From Kuafuiihalomonas sp039024635 (lineage in GTDB: Bacteria > Myxococcota > Kuafuiibacteriia > Kuafuiibacteriales > Kuafuiibacteriaceae), in NCBI GenBank assembly GCA_039024635.1, contig JBCCQA010000043.1, forward strand, positions 1-35,955: a stretch of DNA of 35,955 nt, given 5' to 3'. Below the pieces are notes generated by a model. The model worked only from the letters and a program-made list of their open reading frames with translations. It ran no database searches and was not told where the DNA came from. This document shows positions 1 to 7,927 of the stretch, piece after piece; the first letter of the stretch is position 1, and each line of letters begins with the position of its first letter. Both the position numbers and the translations under genes were made by a program.

Positions 1-93
1 CTCTGCCTCCCCCAAGAGAGCCAGCTTCTGCTCAACCGTGAAACGTCTCCGTCGTCCCTTCTCTAAGGGCTCGATTGTCAATCCAACTTCCAT
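1..93 (-). CDS. IS3-family transposase OrfA, N-terminal part (cut by window edge)
   Basis: Reading leftward from the ATG at 93, 31 codons remain before the window edge. The product has a basic stretch (GRRRRF) followed by TVEQKLALLGEAE, the usual start of the helix-turn-helix OrfA of IS3-family elements. A strong ribosome binding site (AAGGAGGT) precedes the ATG. The terminal inverted repeat of the element lies just upstream at 112-137. OrfA binds the IS ends and is normally fused to OrfB by programmed frameshifting. The rest of the element lies outside the window, so subgroup and integrity cannot be judged. Confidence 0.75.
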   Translation of the reverse strand, partial: MEVGLTIEPLEKGRRRRFTVEQKLALLGEAE

Positions 94-111
94 TCCAGAT
101 ACCTCCTTCGA

Positions 112-137
112 GGTGTCCGGTCGAAACAGGGGCTACA
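112..137 (-). repeat. Terminal inverted repeat of left IS3-family element
   Basis: On the minus strand this reads TGTAGCCCCTGTTTCGACCG followed by GACACC. It matches the end of the right-hand IS at 35786-35813 (TGTAG, a C-rich core, ACCGGACACC). The outermost TG is at 137, so sequence from 138 onward is the interrupted host DNA. Confidence 0.7.
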
Positions 138-348
138 TCAGCGCTGTCGATGAGGTCTTCAAGGGCTTCAACGCGTGCTTTGAAGGCTCGTGTCGCTTGT
201 GACTCCAAGCGTCGGATAAGGGCCAACCGGCATGGCTCCGTATACCCTTGGAGGATGAGCTGGTCGTAGGCGTCATCGAGATTCTTCCTCGCATGCTGAG
301 CGAGGCGATGAGCGTTCCAGAGAGACCGGCCTTGGTGATCATCAGTCA
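138..348 (-). pseudogene. Unknown helical protein, 3' end cut by IS insertion
   Basis: From an ATG at 348 the minus strand encodes about 70 residues (MTDDHQGRSLWNAHRLAQ...) rich in Ala, Leu, Arg and Glu, predicted mostly helical, with coding-like codon use. At 137 the frame runs straight into the IS terminal repeat and continues meaninglessly to 32, so the native C-terminus is lost. I do not recognise the family. It overlaps the upstream part of the decayed DUF3846-like gene on the other strand; the codon pattern favours this strand for 138-348. Confidence 0.45.
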
Positions 349-420
349 TAGTGACGCGGGGCGCCTGTCGGCCAAGGCCCCCCCACTCTATACGGGCTCT
401 CTCTATGGACCCCCTCATGT

Positions 421-895
421 CCCAAAGGCCGTCTCTGCCTCTGACGTTCACTACAGCTTGTTGGTTGGGGAGATCGGAGGCCGCGTGGACGTGTTCCCGC
501 TCGCTGAAGGCATCGATCTTTGGCTCAACCATGAAGCGCTCTACCTGACTGATCAGGAAAACCGATGGGTACCCAGCAACGGGAGCCTGTATCCCCTCAT
601 GGGCCCCGGCGTGATCGTGGGTCTGAACCAGAGCACAGGCGATGCGCGATCCCATTCCGAATCGGAGCTCGCTATCTGGATGGAGCGAGCAAATCGTTGG
701 AAGATCCTTCACGCCGGACCCAAAGCGGACAGGGCTGTCCAGAGCCTTCTCAAAGGAAGTGGCGTGCTGCTGCAGCGAGGAGACCTTCGCGTGCCGTACG
801 CTCTACGAGCGAGGTGTGAGGCTGGTTTCGCGTCAGTGGGCTCAGGACCCGTCTTCTTCTGGGCTCTAGTTCGCGGTCACCACACTCCGAGGTGA
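421..895 (+). pseudogene. DUF3846-like gene, decayed copy 1
   Basis: The translated product shares most residues with the intact copy at 30946-31335: the PKAVSASDV start, the VGEIGG..DVFPLAEGIDLWLN core, ENRWVPSNGSLYPL, then GPGVIVG. The spacing (a G-G/E-I turn, PLaegidlwlNdEal, a later N-R, and a closing GpgvivG) matches my memory of DUF3846, a small domain common in phage and plasmid accessory regions. Copy 1 has no start codon equivalent to copy 2 because homology begins only at about 421. Its stop is also lost: CAG at 772-774 replaces the TAG of copy 2, so the frame runs on to 895. Confidence 0.5.
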
Positions 896-945
896 GTGCT
901 CAGGCCCTCTGGCGAAGGCTTCAACACGCAAGACTCCATCTTCGT
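421..945 (+). repeat. Direct repeat copy 1 (DUF3846 block)
   Basis: About 525 bp closely similar to 30976-31510 in the same orientation. It includes the DUF3846-like ORF and the end of the small minus-strand gene beyond it. Similarity stops near 945 on the right, where the decayed surface-protein fragment begins. The two copies bracket the whole cobalamin region. Confidence 0.65.
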
Positions 946-948
946 CCT
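866..948 (-). pseudogene. C-terminal remnant of the small gene at 31437-31649
   Basis: The minus strand reads EDEDGVLRVEAFARGP and ends at a TAG at 866-868, nearly identical to the C-terminal half of the intact 70-aa gene at 31437-31649. A TAA lies immediately upstream of the first matching residue, so the N-terminal half is missing. It is part of the duplicated block. Confidence 0.5.
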
Positions 949-981
949 CTTAGAAAGGCCTGGGGGGACCCGACCTAGGAG

Positions 982-1600
982 GTGAGGATGCGGGCCCGCG
1001 AGACGTTGACCGGACCGATGGAAGTGTCGCTCGCGACGGGGGGCTCCGAGACGATGCCAGAGCCGGGACCACTGACTTGGGGTTCGAGCCGATGGCCCTC
1101 GAGAGCGTGGAGCCCAACCCGTTCAGCGTGGACGTCACAGCCGACGAAGAGCGCCCTCACGGGGCTCATCGAGGTAGCCACTGGACGCTCCGTGCTCACG
1201 GCGACCGAAGAAGGAGTGCTGTTCGAACTAGTGGTCCCGCCGGAGGCATTTATCGGCGATCAGGAGGCCAGCATTGCTCCCGCCAGCGTGACCAGCCTCC
1301 CGACGGCGGCTGGCGCCGTGGCTGCGGTCGACCTTCAGCCAGATGGCCTCATCTTCGAGAAGCAGGCCACCCTACGTATCACTGTGCCTCCAGGGCTGCC
1401 GAATGCTCCGAGCGATGGCGCGCTGGTGGGATTTGGGTGGTCAGCTGAGGGCGCCGACTTCCACATGCGCCCCCTTCGGACTCCTTCAGCGATCGTCATC
1501 GAGAGAGCCCGTGGCCCACGGAAACTTGTCGGGCCTCCGAAGCGGCCAGGCAAGAGCTGGTCGCGTTCTAGGTCGTCAAACATGAAGTTGCCGTCATCAT
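982..1600 (+). pseudogene. Decayed fragment of a surface protein with a ZU5-like domain
   Basis: Between about 1170 and 1460 the plus strand encodes a stretch typical of secreted beta-rich proteins: VLFELVVPPEAFIGDQEASI, then AVDLQPDGLIFEKQATLRITVPPGLP, then VGFGWSAEGADFHMRPL. This is the ZU5-like pattern (a conserved PPxAF turn, a LxPdGl.F..pAtL.itvP strand). No signal peptide or full-length context is present. An upstream piece (LESVEPNPFSVDVTADEE, from about 1095) is in a different frame, and a possible closing segment is in a third, so frameshifts are likely. It borders the repeat junction near 945. Confidence 0.4.
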
Positions 1601-1656
1601 AGAGATTGCCTTGTCCTGTTGACCCTGACACGCGGGCCCGCCAACCTGCGCCTAGG

Positions 1657-1841
1657 CGATGGTTCGCACCTGCTTGCCTTTGCGTCGATCGGGTTCGATG
1701 AAGAGGGGATGCGGTGGGGCTTCCGGCCGAATCCGCGACTACCCCCGCAACTGTGAGCGAAGAGCATCCCGTCGAGTCCACTGGCTTTGGCTGGGAAGGG
1801 ACGGGGCTGCGATGACACGCGAGTCAGGAGACCTGCCATCG
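1657..1841 (+). promoter_or_regulatory. Cobalamin riboswitch 1
   Basis: Conserved elements appear in order: CGATGG (1657-1662) pairs with CCATCG (1836-1841) as P1; the core GAATCCGCGACTACCCCCGC followed by AACTGTGA; CCACTGG; GGGAAGG; and the B12 box GAGTCAGGAGACCTGCC (about 1821-1837). This is the adenosylcobalamin riboswitch family (RF00174 type). It lies upstream of the DUF1289-cbiB-cobD-cobQ-cobU operon and is followed at once by an intrinsic terminator, so control by transcription attenuation is expected: B12 bound, operon off. Confidence 0.95.
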
Positions 1842-1850
1842 TACAAAGCC

Positions 1851-1883
1851 GACCCGGCGGTGCGCCCGGGGCCGGGTCGTTTT
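1851..1883 (+). terminator. Riboswitch-controlled intrinsic terminator
   Basis: GACCCGGC (1851-1858) and GCCGGGTC (1871-1878) form an 8-bp GC-rich stem, followed by GTTTT. It starts 9 bases after riboswitch P1 and precedes the first ORF, which makes it the likely expression platform of riboswitch 1. Confidence 0.85.
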
Positions 1884-1954
1884 AGGGCAGTCTCACAGCC
1901 CGCAGGCCTGGTCTCAACCTCATCCGGGTATTGCGCGGAGGGCGCGACGACAGC

Positions 1955-2008
1955 ATGAGCAGAAAAGAAAAGCGACGAACGACTACAACGGGCCGGTCAG
2001 GACGATGA
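1955..2008 (+). CDS. 17-codon leader ORF coupled to the DUF1289 gene
   Basis: An ATG at 1955 opens a 17-codon ORF (MSRKEKRRTTTTGRSGR) whose TGA overlaps the ATG of the next gene at 2005 (ATGA). The same 4-base overlap recurs at every later junction of this operon, which favours translation. The peptide is very basic and contains four consecutive Thr codons (ACG ACT ACA ACG). It may serve only to couple translation, or be a leader peptide. It is too short for homology to help. Confidence 0.4.
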   Translation: MSRKEKRRTTTTGRSGR

Positions 2009-2901
2009 TAGCGAGTCCGTGCACTGGCGTATGCCAATACGATGACGGGACCGGCTGGTGCCTCGGATGCGGCCGCACCCGGGAGGAGATCACCTCTTGG
2101 GGGCAGAGTTCGGATGCAGTACGTCAGCAGGTGTGGACCCAGATCTCTAAGCGGGTTGCCCAGCTGGGCCTTCCGCTTCAGCGTCCAGTCTGGACCGAGT
2201 ATGACCTCCGGGAGCAAGCAGACCTGCGGATGCGGTCCAGGAAGGGCCAGTGGCTTGTGGGCCTCCCGGGCGCCGTAGCCGAGATTCCGCTTGAAGACGG
2301 TGAGGTTGAGTTCACGGATGGAGCTCTCATCGGGCGCTCGCCGAGTGGTAGGCTTCGGCTCCGAATCGATTCTCGAGCACGGGCGCTGACGCCGGTCGTC
2401 GTTTCCAGCGGCCCACACGGCGGCGACTTCCTCGACCCCGTCCTCTTCGTTGTCCATCGGACTCGACTGCGAGACCCGCTATTCGGACTGACCGAAATTG
2501 GGTCGGACCCCGATCCAATTGATCAGGACGCCGGTGGGACTCTGTTCGACCTTGGTCTCGGGTCGCCGGCATCACGGTTCATGGTACGTATCGAAGACAA
2601 AGCCTTGGTTCGGGTCCTTCGCGGTCACATCGGTGCTCCCTTGAAGGAGATCCTGCGCCAAGTGGGATCGGACCTCGTCGCGGCGAGCCCCATTCGGGTC
2701 GTCGAGAGCGCCTACGCTCGGGCGGAGGTCATGAGCCCCATCCTTCCCCCGACGCCAAGTTCCCTTCCGACTGGGCACACCCATCTGCACCCCGGCGCGC
2801 CGCTCCTCGGGCGGGAGACGCTGCCAGGTTGGGACCTCCCCAAAACCTATGCGCCCGTCGCGCTTTGGGAGCCCTTCAAGGATCCGGAGGCGAGGAAGTG
2901 A
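2005..2901 (+). CDS. DUF1289 protein with a cobalamin-operon C-terminal domain
   Basis: The product is 298 aa. The N-terminus carries the DUF1289 signature SPCTGVCQYDD..GWCLGCGRT, with four cysteines spaced C-x3-C-x8-C-x2-C (C6, C10, C19, C22), likely binding a metal or Fe-S cluster. Stand-alone DUF1289 proteins are only about 60-80 aa. Here it is followed by about 220 residues with an LFDLGLG motif, an AASPIRVVESA motif, and a His-rich GHTHLHPGAPLL near the C-terminus. I do not know a function for that part. It is the first large gene of the riboswitch-controlled operon, overlapping cbiB by GTGA, so a role in cobalt or corrinoid metabolism is inferred from context only. Confidence 0.75.
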   Translation: MIASPCTGVCQYDDGTGWCLGCGRTREEITSWGQSSDAVRQQVWTQISKRVAQLGLPLQRPVWTEYDLREQADLRMRSRKGQWLVGLPGAVAEIPLEDGEVEFTDGALIGRSPSGRLRLRIDSRARALTPVVVSSGPHGGDFLDPVLFVVHRTRLRDPLFGLTEIGSDPDPIDQDAGGTLFDLGLGSPASRFMVRIEDKALVRVLRGHIGAPLKEILRQVGSDLVAASPIRVVESAYARAEVMSPILPPTPSSLPTGHTHLHPGAPLLGRETLPGWDLPKTYAPVALWEPFKDPEARK

Positions 2902-3827
2902 GCTTTGCTCCCGGCGCTCTCGAAGCCCTGCTCCCCCTTGCCCTGGCGTGGGCGTTCGACGCCATCCATCGCGATTGGCCGACGGCTTGGCATCCAGTGG
3001 CCTGGCTGGGGCGTTCGGCTTCGGCCATCGAGGCGCGCCTTTTCGAAGAGTCCTCCTCGCCGGGTCGTCAGCTGGCGGCAGGAACTATCCTCGTGGTCCT
3101 CGTCGTCGGCTTGGCCGTTCTTGTCGTGGCTGGGCTCCGCAAGCTCATGCCCTCGGGACCGGCCATCGTAGTCTTCGAAGCCATGGTGCTCGCGTCGACC
3201 AGCACTGTGAGCGGTCTCCTTCGCGCGGCCGAAAGGATGCGCGCCGCGCTCGACGCCGAGAACATGTCGGCTGCGCGCTTCGCGCTGCGAAGCCTGTGCT
3301 CTAGAGACCCGAGCACACTGGACTCTGAAGCCCTCGCTGCGGGGGCCATCGAATCGGTTGCCGAGAACGCCTCGGACAGCTGGGTGGCCCCCCTGTTTTT
3401 CTATGCCACCTTCGGGCTCATCGGGGCCGTGGTCTATCGCGCGGTCAATACCCTCGACGCGATGTACGGCTACCGTGGACGAATGGAGTATTTCGGCAAG
3501 CCATCCGCTCGGCTCGATGACGTGCTCAACTTCGTGCCCGCGCGCCTCACGGCGCTGCTGCTGCTGCTGGCTTCGCGCAGTCGAAAGCGGGGTTGGCGTA
3601 TCTTTCTCCGGGACCGGTGGAAGACGGCGAGTCCCAACGCGGGCCAGCCGATGGCCATGATGGCCGGCTTGCTAGGTATCCGCCTCGAGAAGGCCGGCCA
3701 CTACGTCCTGGGAGACGCGAACCGGCCGGTGACATCGGAGCAGATCGGGGACGCATGCCGGCTGGTCCAGCGCGCCGGCGCGATGGCGGCGGGCGGCGCG
3801 CTCGTCTTCGTCGGGTGGACGGGATGA
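2898..3827 (+). CDS. cbiB: Adenosylcobinamide-phosphate synthase CbiB
   Basis: CbiB (CobD in the aerobic nomenclature) is an inner-membrane enzyme that attaches (R)-1-amino-2-propanol O-2-phosphate to adenosylcobyric acid. The 309-aa product shows the family landmarks: HPVAWLGR near residue 30, AIESVAENASDSWVAPLFF around residue 155, YRAVNTLDAMYGYR, then DDVLNFVPARLTALLLLL and SPNAGQPMAMMAGLLG. Several hydrophobic membrane segments are visible, for example near residues 58-80 and 218-230. The GTG at 2898 is chosen because it overlaps the upstream TGA (GTGA) and gives the normal length; an upstream in-frame start at 2829 would overlap the DUF1289 gene deeply. It overlaps cobD by ATGA. Confidence 0.93.
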   Translation: MSFAPGALEALLPLALAWAFDAIHRDWPTAWHPVAWLGRSASAIEARLFEESSSPGRQLAAGTILVVLVVGLAVLVVAGLRKLMPSGPAIVVFEAMVLASTSTVSGLLRAAERMRAALDAENMSAARFALRSLCSRDPSTLDSEALAAGAIESVAENASDSWVAPLFFYATFGLIGAVVYRAVNTLDAMYGYRGRMEYFGKPSARLDDVLNFVPARLTALLLLLASRSRKRGWRIFLRDRWKTASPNAGQPMAMMAGLLGIRLEKAGHYVLGDANRPVTSEQIGDACRLVQRAGAMAAGGALVFVGWTG

Positions 3828-4840
3828 CGGGCCACGGCGGGACGAACGTGGCCGAGCTCGAGGCCCTCGGGCTGACCGAAGCCGACGTCCTCGATCTCTC
3901 CGTCAACGTCGTCCCCTTCGAGCTGCAGCCTCAGCTCTTGAGCGCGATGGGGGCGTGGGATCCGCGCCCCTATCCGGACCCTGGATGCCAGGCCGCCAAG
4001 GCGGTCCTGGCCGAACGCTTCGGCGTGCCTTCGGAGCGTGTCGTGCTAGGCAACGGCGCAACGGAGCTCATGTGGACCCTCTTCGATGCATTGAAACCCG
4101 AAAGGGTTCTCTCGCTCGAACCAACCTTCAGCGAGTTTCGCGCCGCGGGACGGTCCAAGGGCGTACAGGTCCTGTCCGAGCACGACCCGACTTGTGAATG
4201 GCCGGATGTCGAAGCGCACTTCCCAGACGTGCAGGTCGTGTACTTGACCCACCCGAACAATCCAATGGGCCGACGGTTTTCTCTGGACCGGGTCGAGGAC
4301 TGGGCCCGAGCGCGTCCGGAGGTTCTCTTTCTTCTCGACGAGTCCTTCCTCGGGCTCAGCGAGGCCCATCGTGAACTCGACCGGGCGCTCCCGCTCAATG
4401 TCGTCCGGCTCCGCTCACTCACGAAAGACTTCGGCCTGGCTGGGCTCAGGGTCGGCTACGCCCTGGCCTCCGGCGAACTCGCCCAGAAGATCGAAGCCGT
4501 CCGCCCCCCTTGGACAATCAATGGCCTGGCCCAAGCGGTCGTGCCGGCGGCGCTGGCCGCCGAATCGTCCTTGGAGGGCATTCGGGCTCGCTTGTTCGCG
4601 GCCAGAGACCGTCTGAGTCAGAGCTTGAACCAGGCCGGCTTTTCGACCCAGCCTAGCTCGACCATCTACGTGGTGGCGGATGTAGGCGATGCGAGCCGCG
4701 TCAAACATCGTCTTCTGTCGCGACACGCCATCCGAGTTCGGGACTGCACGAACTTTGGCTGTCCTCGATGGATCCGCGTGGCCGCGCGAGAAGGCAACGC
4801 GACCGAGCGGCTCATATACGCCCTGCGGGAGGAGGCATGA
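3824..4840 (+). CDS. cobD: Threonine-phosphate decarboxylase (CobD/CobC type)
   Basis: This 338-aa PLP enzyme of the class I/II aminotransferase fold makes (R)-1-amino-2-propanol phosphate from L-threonine O-3-phosphate, the side chain CbiB attaches. It begins MTGHGGTNV, a typical start for this family, has LGNGATELMW (cofactor phosphate region), THPNNPMGR, LLDESFLGLSE, and the Schiff-base lysine K201 in SLTKDFGLAGLRVGY. The ATG at 3824 overlaps the cbiB stop (ATGA). Upstream in-frame starts lie inside cbiB and are rejected. Histidinol-phosphate aminotransferase is a relative, but the cbiB/cobQ setting and N-terminus support the decarboxylase. Confidence 0.9.
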   Translation: MTGHGGTNVAELEALGLTEADVLDLSVNVVPFELQPQLLSAMGAWDPRPYPDPGCQAAKAVLAERFGVPSERVVLGNGATELMWTLFDALKPERVLSLEPTFSEFRAAGRSKGVQVLSEHDPTCEWPDVEAHFPDVQVVYLTHPNNPMGRRFSLDRVEDWARARPEVLFLLDESFLGLSEAHRELDRALPLNVVRLRSLTKDFGLAGLRVGYALASGELAQKIEAVRPPWTINGLAQAVVPAALAAESSLEGIRARLFAARDRLSQSLNQAGFSTQPSSTIYVVADVGDASRVKHRLLSRHAIRVRDCTNFGCPRWIRVAAREGNATERLIYALREEA

Positions 4841-6321
4841 AGGGCAAGGTGCTGATGGTCCAGGGGACGAGCTCCGACGCCGGCAAGTCCTTCTTAGTCG
4901 CGGCGCTGTTGAGGTGGTGTCGACGGCGGGGCCTCGCGGTGGCACCCTTCAAGGCCCAGAACATGGCGCGCAACGCAGCGGTCACGGCAGAGGGCAAAGA
5001 GATAGGCCGGGCCCAGGCCGACCAGGCCGAGGCCGCCGGTGTCGCGCCCCACGTCGACATGAATCCCATTCTGCTCAAGCCCGAAGGCGGCTTCACGAGC
5101 CAGGTCGTCGTTCTCGGCCGGTCGATGGGAGCGATGTCGTGGCGAGACTACGGTGCCATGAAGGCTTCGCTGCGATCGGTCGTGCTGGATGCACTGGAGC
5201 GCTTGCGCCTCCGCCATGAGCTCGTCATCGTGGAGGGCGCTGGGAGTCCTGCCGAGATCAACCTTCGGGACGGGGACCTGGTGAACATGTTCATCGCGAG
5301 GTCGGTTCAGGCACCTGTTTGGCTGGTCGCCGACATCGATCGGGGCGGGGCCTTCGCATCCCTTTTTGGGACGTGGTCGTTGCTTCCGGCCGAAGAGCAA
5401 GCGCTCATTCGCCGCTTCGTATTGAACCGCGTTCGCGGTGACGTCCGTCTTCTTGAGTCTGGATGCCACGAGCTGGAGCGACGGACGGGCGTACCAGTCC
5501 TGGGCGCCATCCCGTATCTGGCTGACTTCGGTGGCCCAGCAGAAGACAGCTTGGCTCTCGCCGATCGGCGCCACCGTCCACGCGCGCCCTTCGGCCAGGT
5601 CGAAGTCACAGTCGTCGACCTTCCCCACATTTCGAACTACGACGAGTTCCGGCATCTCGAGCAATGGGTGACCGTGCGCTATTCGACCAGTCCGAGGGAC
5701 GGAGCTGGCTCGGACCTCGTCATCGTTCCGGGCTCCAAGTGCACGGTGGATGATCTTAGATGGGTCGAACGAACGGGTTGGGGGCAAGCCCTTGCGCTCC
5801 GATGCGAGCGCGACCAGCCGGTCCTTGGGATTTGTGGCGGCTGCCAGATCCTCGGCCGCCGCATCACCGAAGATGGCGTGGTCCATCAGGGTCTTGGCCT
5901 CTTGCCGGTGTCGACCCAGTTCTCGGAGGACAAGCGGACGACGCAGGTTCGAGCCCGGATCGTGGCGCCGTGGGCGCTCCGAGCCGATGCGTCGCCCGTC
6001 GACGGATACGAGATCCATCGGGGCCGGCTCGAGCGCGAAGGCAACGTAGCACCCTTCGCCAAACTCGACACGCCGGAGGGGTTGCGCCTCGACGGCGCGG
6101 GGAACGGGCCGGTCGCTGGCACCATGGTGCACGGCCTCTTCGAGCACTCAGCCCTGGCCCGAGCGCTGCTGGCATGGGCGGCGCCCGCAGGGGCGCTTCT
6201 CGGCGAGCTGGTGCCGCTTCCGGATCCTCACGAGCGAGCGGCGGACGCCCTCGACGGGCTCCATCTCGAAGAGGTATTCGAGCGCGAACTGGGCATCGAC
6301 GTTTCGAGGTCAAGCCGATGA
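4837..6321 (+). CDS. cobQ: Cobyric acid synthase CobQ
   Basis: CobQ (CbiP) amidates side chains b, d, e and g of adenosylcobyrinic acid a,c-diamide using glutamine and ATP. The 494-aa product has the N-terminal nucleotide-binding motif QGTSSDAGKS (residues 9-18), APFKAQNMARNAAVT near 36, and a C-terminal class-I glutamine amidotransferase domain. The predicted nucleophile is Cys333 in GICGGCQILG and the catalytic His is in GTMVHGLFEH (about residue 430). Length is normal. The ATG at 4837 overlaps the cobD stop by ATGA, and its own stop overlaps the cobU start. Its presence shows the organism makes cobyric acid rather than only salvaging cobinamide. Confidence 0.95.
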   Translation: MKGKVLMVQGTSSDAGKSFLVAALLRWCRRRGLAVAPFKAQNMARNAAVTAEGKEIGRAQADQAEAAGVAPHVDMNPILLKPEGGFTSQVVVLGRSMGAMSWRDYGAMKASLRSVVLDALERLRLRHELVIVEGAGSPAEINLRDGDLVNMFIARSVQAPVWLVADIDRGGAFASLFGTWSLLPAEEQALIRRFVLNRVRGDVRLLESGCHELERRTGVPVLGAIPYLADFGGPAEDSLALADRRHRPRAPFGQVEVTVVDLPHISNYDEFRHLEQWVTVRYSTSPRDGAGSDLVIVPGSKCTVDDLRWVERTGWGQALALRCERDQPVLGICGGCQILGRRITEDGVVHQGLGLLPVSTQFSEDKRTTQVRARIVAPWALRADASPVDGYEIHRGRLEREGNVAPFAKLDTPEGLRLDGAGNGPVAGTMVHGLFEHSALARALLAWAAPAGALLGELVPLPDPHERAADALDGLHLEEVFERELGIDVSRSSR

Positions 6322-6893
6322 TGGAGTCGAAGATCACGCTGGTTGGAGGAGGCGTCCGGTCGGGCAAGAGCCGCTTCGCCTTAGATCTCGCCCTGAAGAG
6401 AGGGATGCGACGGACCTTCATCGCCACGGCTCAGGCCTTCGATGACGAGATGCGAGCACGAATTGCTCGGCACCAGACCGAAAGGGCCGGGCTTTTTGAT
6501 TCGGTCGAGGCCCCGATCGAGCTGACCCATGCCGTATCGCTTCTCTCCGACGAAGTAGACGTCTTGGTGATCGATTGCTTGACCCTTTGGCTTTCGAACT
6601 TGCTCCTCCGAGGAGACGATGAAGCGCGCATCGAAGAAGCCGTCCTAAAGCTGATGTCAGCCTTGTCTTCGAAGCCTTTCGACACAGTGGTCGTCACGAA
6701 CGAAGTGGGCCTGGGCGTAGTCCCGGAGTCTGCCCTGGGAAGACGCTTTCGGGACGTGTCGGGCCGCGCCCATCAGCGCATCGCCGAGAAGGCAGACCAG
6801 ATCTATTTCGCCGCCCTTGGCGTCATCCTGCGCTTGCGACCTGGTCCCGTGGAGGTCGCTGACGCTGGTGAACCCATGTCAGAGATTCCTTAG
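6318..6893 (+). CDS. cobU: Adenosylcobinamide kinase/guanylyltransferase CobU
   Basis: This bifunctional cytosolic enzyme phosphorylates adenosylcobinamide and then transfers GMP to give AdoCbi-GDP, the substrate of CobS. The 191-aa product has a P-loop GGGVRSGKS near the N-terminus, FIATAQAFDDEMRARIARHQ containing the histidine that becomes guanylylated in this family, DCLTLWLSNLL, and VTNEVGLGVVPE. The start at 6318 (ATG ATG) overlaps the cobQ TGA. It is the last gene of the operon; only 83 bases separate it from the end of the convergent CDF gene, and no clear terminator hairpin is seen there. Confidence 0.95.
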   Translation: MMESKITLVGGGVRSGKSRFALDLALKRGMRRTFIATAQAFDDEMRARIARHQTERAGLFDSVEAPIELTHAVSLLSDEVDVLVIDCLTLWLSNLLLRGDDEARIEEAVLKLMSALSSKPFDTVVVTNEVGLGVVPESALGRRFRDVSGRAHQRIAEKADQIYFAALGVILRLRPGPVEVADAGEPMSEIP

Positions 6894-6976
6894 TCAGGCT
6901 CTCGGCGCAGAATCCCAATTGCTACTCGTAGACAGCTGACTAGTCCCTGGGCTTCGCGTCTCGCCGGAGGCTCGAC

Positions 6977-7927
6977 TCAAACCGTGACGTTTTCGGCTTT
7001 CGTGCCGGCCGAAGCGATGGTCTCTCGAGGACGGACCATGACCTGTACGAGCTTCAACGAAGGGAAGCCTTTCAGGGCTACCCTCGCCCGACGCGGTGAT
7101 TCGCCATCGACGACCTCGAGGAGAGCGGCGTCGGTTCCCGGACCGAGCTGCCAGACCCGAAGATCAGAGACCTGGAGCCCGGCCGCTTGAAGCTCTTCAA
7201 CTATGCGGCCTTGCAGGGTCACACGGGAGCGGTCGAGCAAGACTCGGCTCGACTCTCGGATGAGCCCAAGCCCCCAATGGGCAACCAGGATACTCCCCGC
7301 GATGCCCAAGAGCGGGTCCAAGAAGGCAAGGCCGAAGAGGGTGCCACCGATGAGGGCCAAGATCGCCCCCACGCTCGTCACCGCGTCTGCGACCACGTGT
7401 AGAAAGGCCGCGCGAAGGTTGTGGTCGTGATGTCCGTGCTCATGATCATGCCCACGACCGTGGCTGTGATGGTGGTGGCCGTGACCGTGCTCTACTGCTT
7501 CGTCTCGGTGGAGGAGCCACGCGCTGACGAGGTTGACGACGAGACCCAGGACCGCCACCGGAAGCGCCTTGTCGTAGGCAATGGGCACCGGGGCGATGAG
7601 TCGGTACAGGCTCTCGCCCATCATCTGTATCGCGACCAAGGTCAGCGCGACAGCGCTTGCGAAGCCGGCCAGCGAGAAGACCTTGCCGGTTCCGAAGGCG
7701 AAGGCCTCGCTGGTCCCGTGCTTTCGCGCGTAGCGATAACCGACGAGCGTCACCCCGAGCGCGCCCGCGTGGCTCGCCATGTGAAATCCGTCGGCCCAGA
7801 GCGCCATACTGCCGGTCCACCAGCCCACGGTCAGCTCCAACACCATGGTGACTGCGGTGAGGCCCACGACCAGGAGGGTCCGACGCTCGTTTCCGTCGAG
7901 GGCGTAGGTGGGGTTTGCGGTCTTCAT
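6977..7927 (-). CDS. dmeF: CDF-family divalent metal exporter, DmeF-like
   Basis: This 316-aa protein has about six membrane segments and a His-rich cytoplasmic loop (HGHGHHHHSHGRGHDHEHGH, about residues 145-168). TM2 contains ADGFHMASHAGAL and TM5 contains FLHVVADAVTSVGAI, the metal-site pattern of the DmeF branch of CDF proteins, which export Co(II) and Ni(II) by proton antiport. The ATG at 7927 overlaps the upstream TGA by ATGA; a longer frame to 8011 would lie inside the neighbour. As last gene of the B12-riboswitch uptake operon it probably protects against cobalt released or accumulated during corrinoid handling. The subfamily call is moderate; the CDF call is firm. Confidence 0.88.
   Translation of the reverse strand: MKTANPTYALDGNERRTLLVVGLTAVTMVLELTVGWWTGSMALWADGFHMASHAGALGVTLVGYRYARKHGTSEAFAFGTGKVFSLAGFASAVALTLVAIQMMGESLYRLIAPVPIAYDKALPVAVLGLVVNLVSAWLLHRDEAVEHGHGHHHHSHGRGHDHEHGHHDHNLRAAFLHVVADAVTSVGAILALIGGTLFGLAFLDPLLGIAGSILVAHWGLGLIRESSRVLLDRSRVTLQGRIVEELQAAGLQVSDLRVWQLGPGTDAALLEVVDGESPRRARVALKGFPSLKLVQVMVRPRETIASAGTKAENVTV

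Noticed and set aside
32..712. A 226-codon minus-strand frame at the left edge
   Set aside because: It joins the antisense of the DUF3846-like block, a real gene fragment (138-348) and the IS end. Only the middle part looks coding.
6894..6976. Terminator between cobU and the CDF gene
   Set aside because: No stem of useful length followed by a T-run could be found on either strand.
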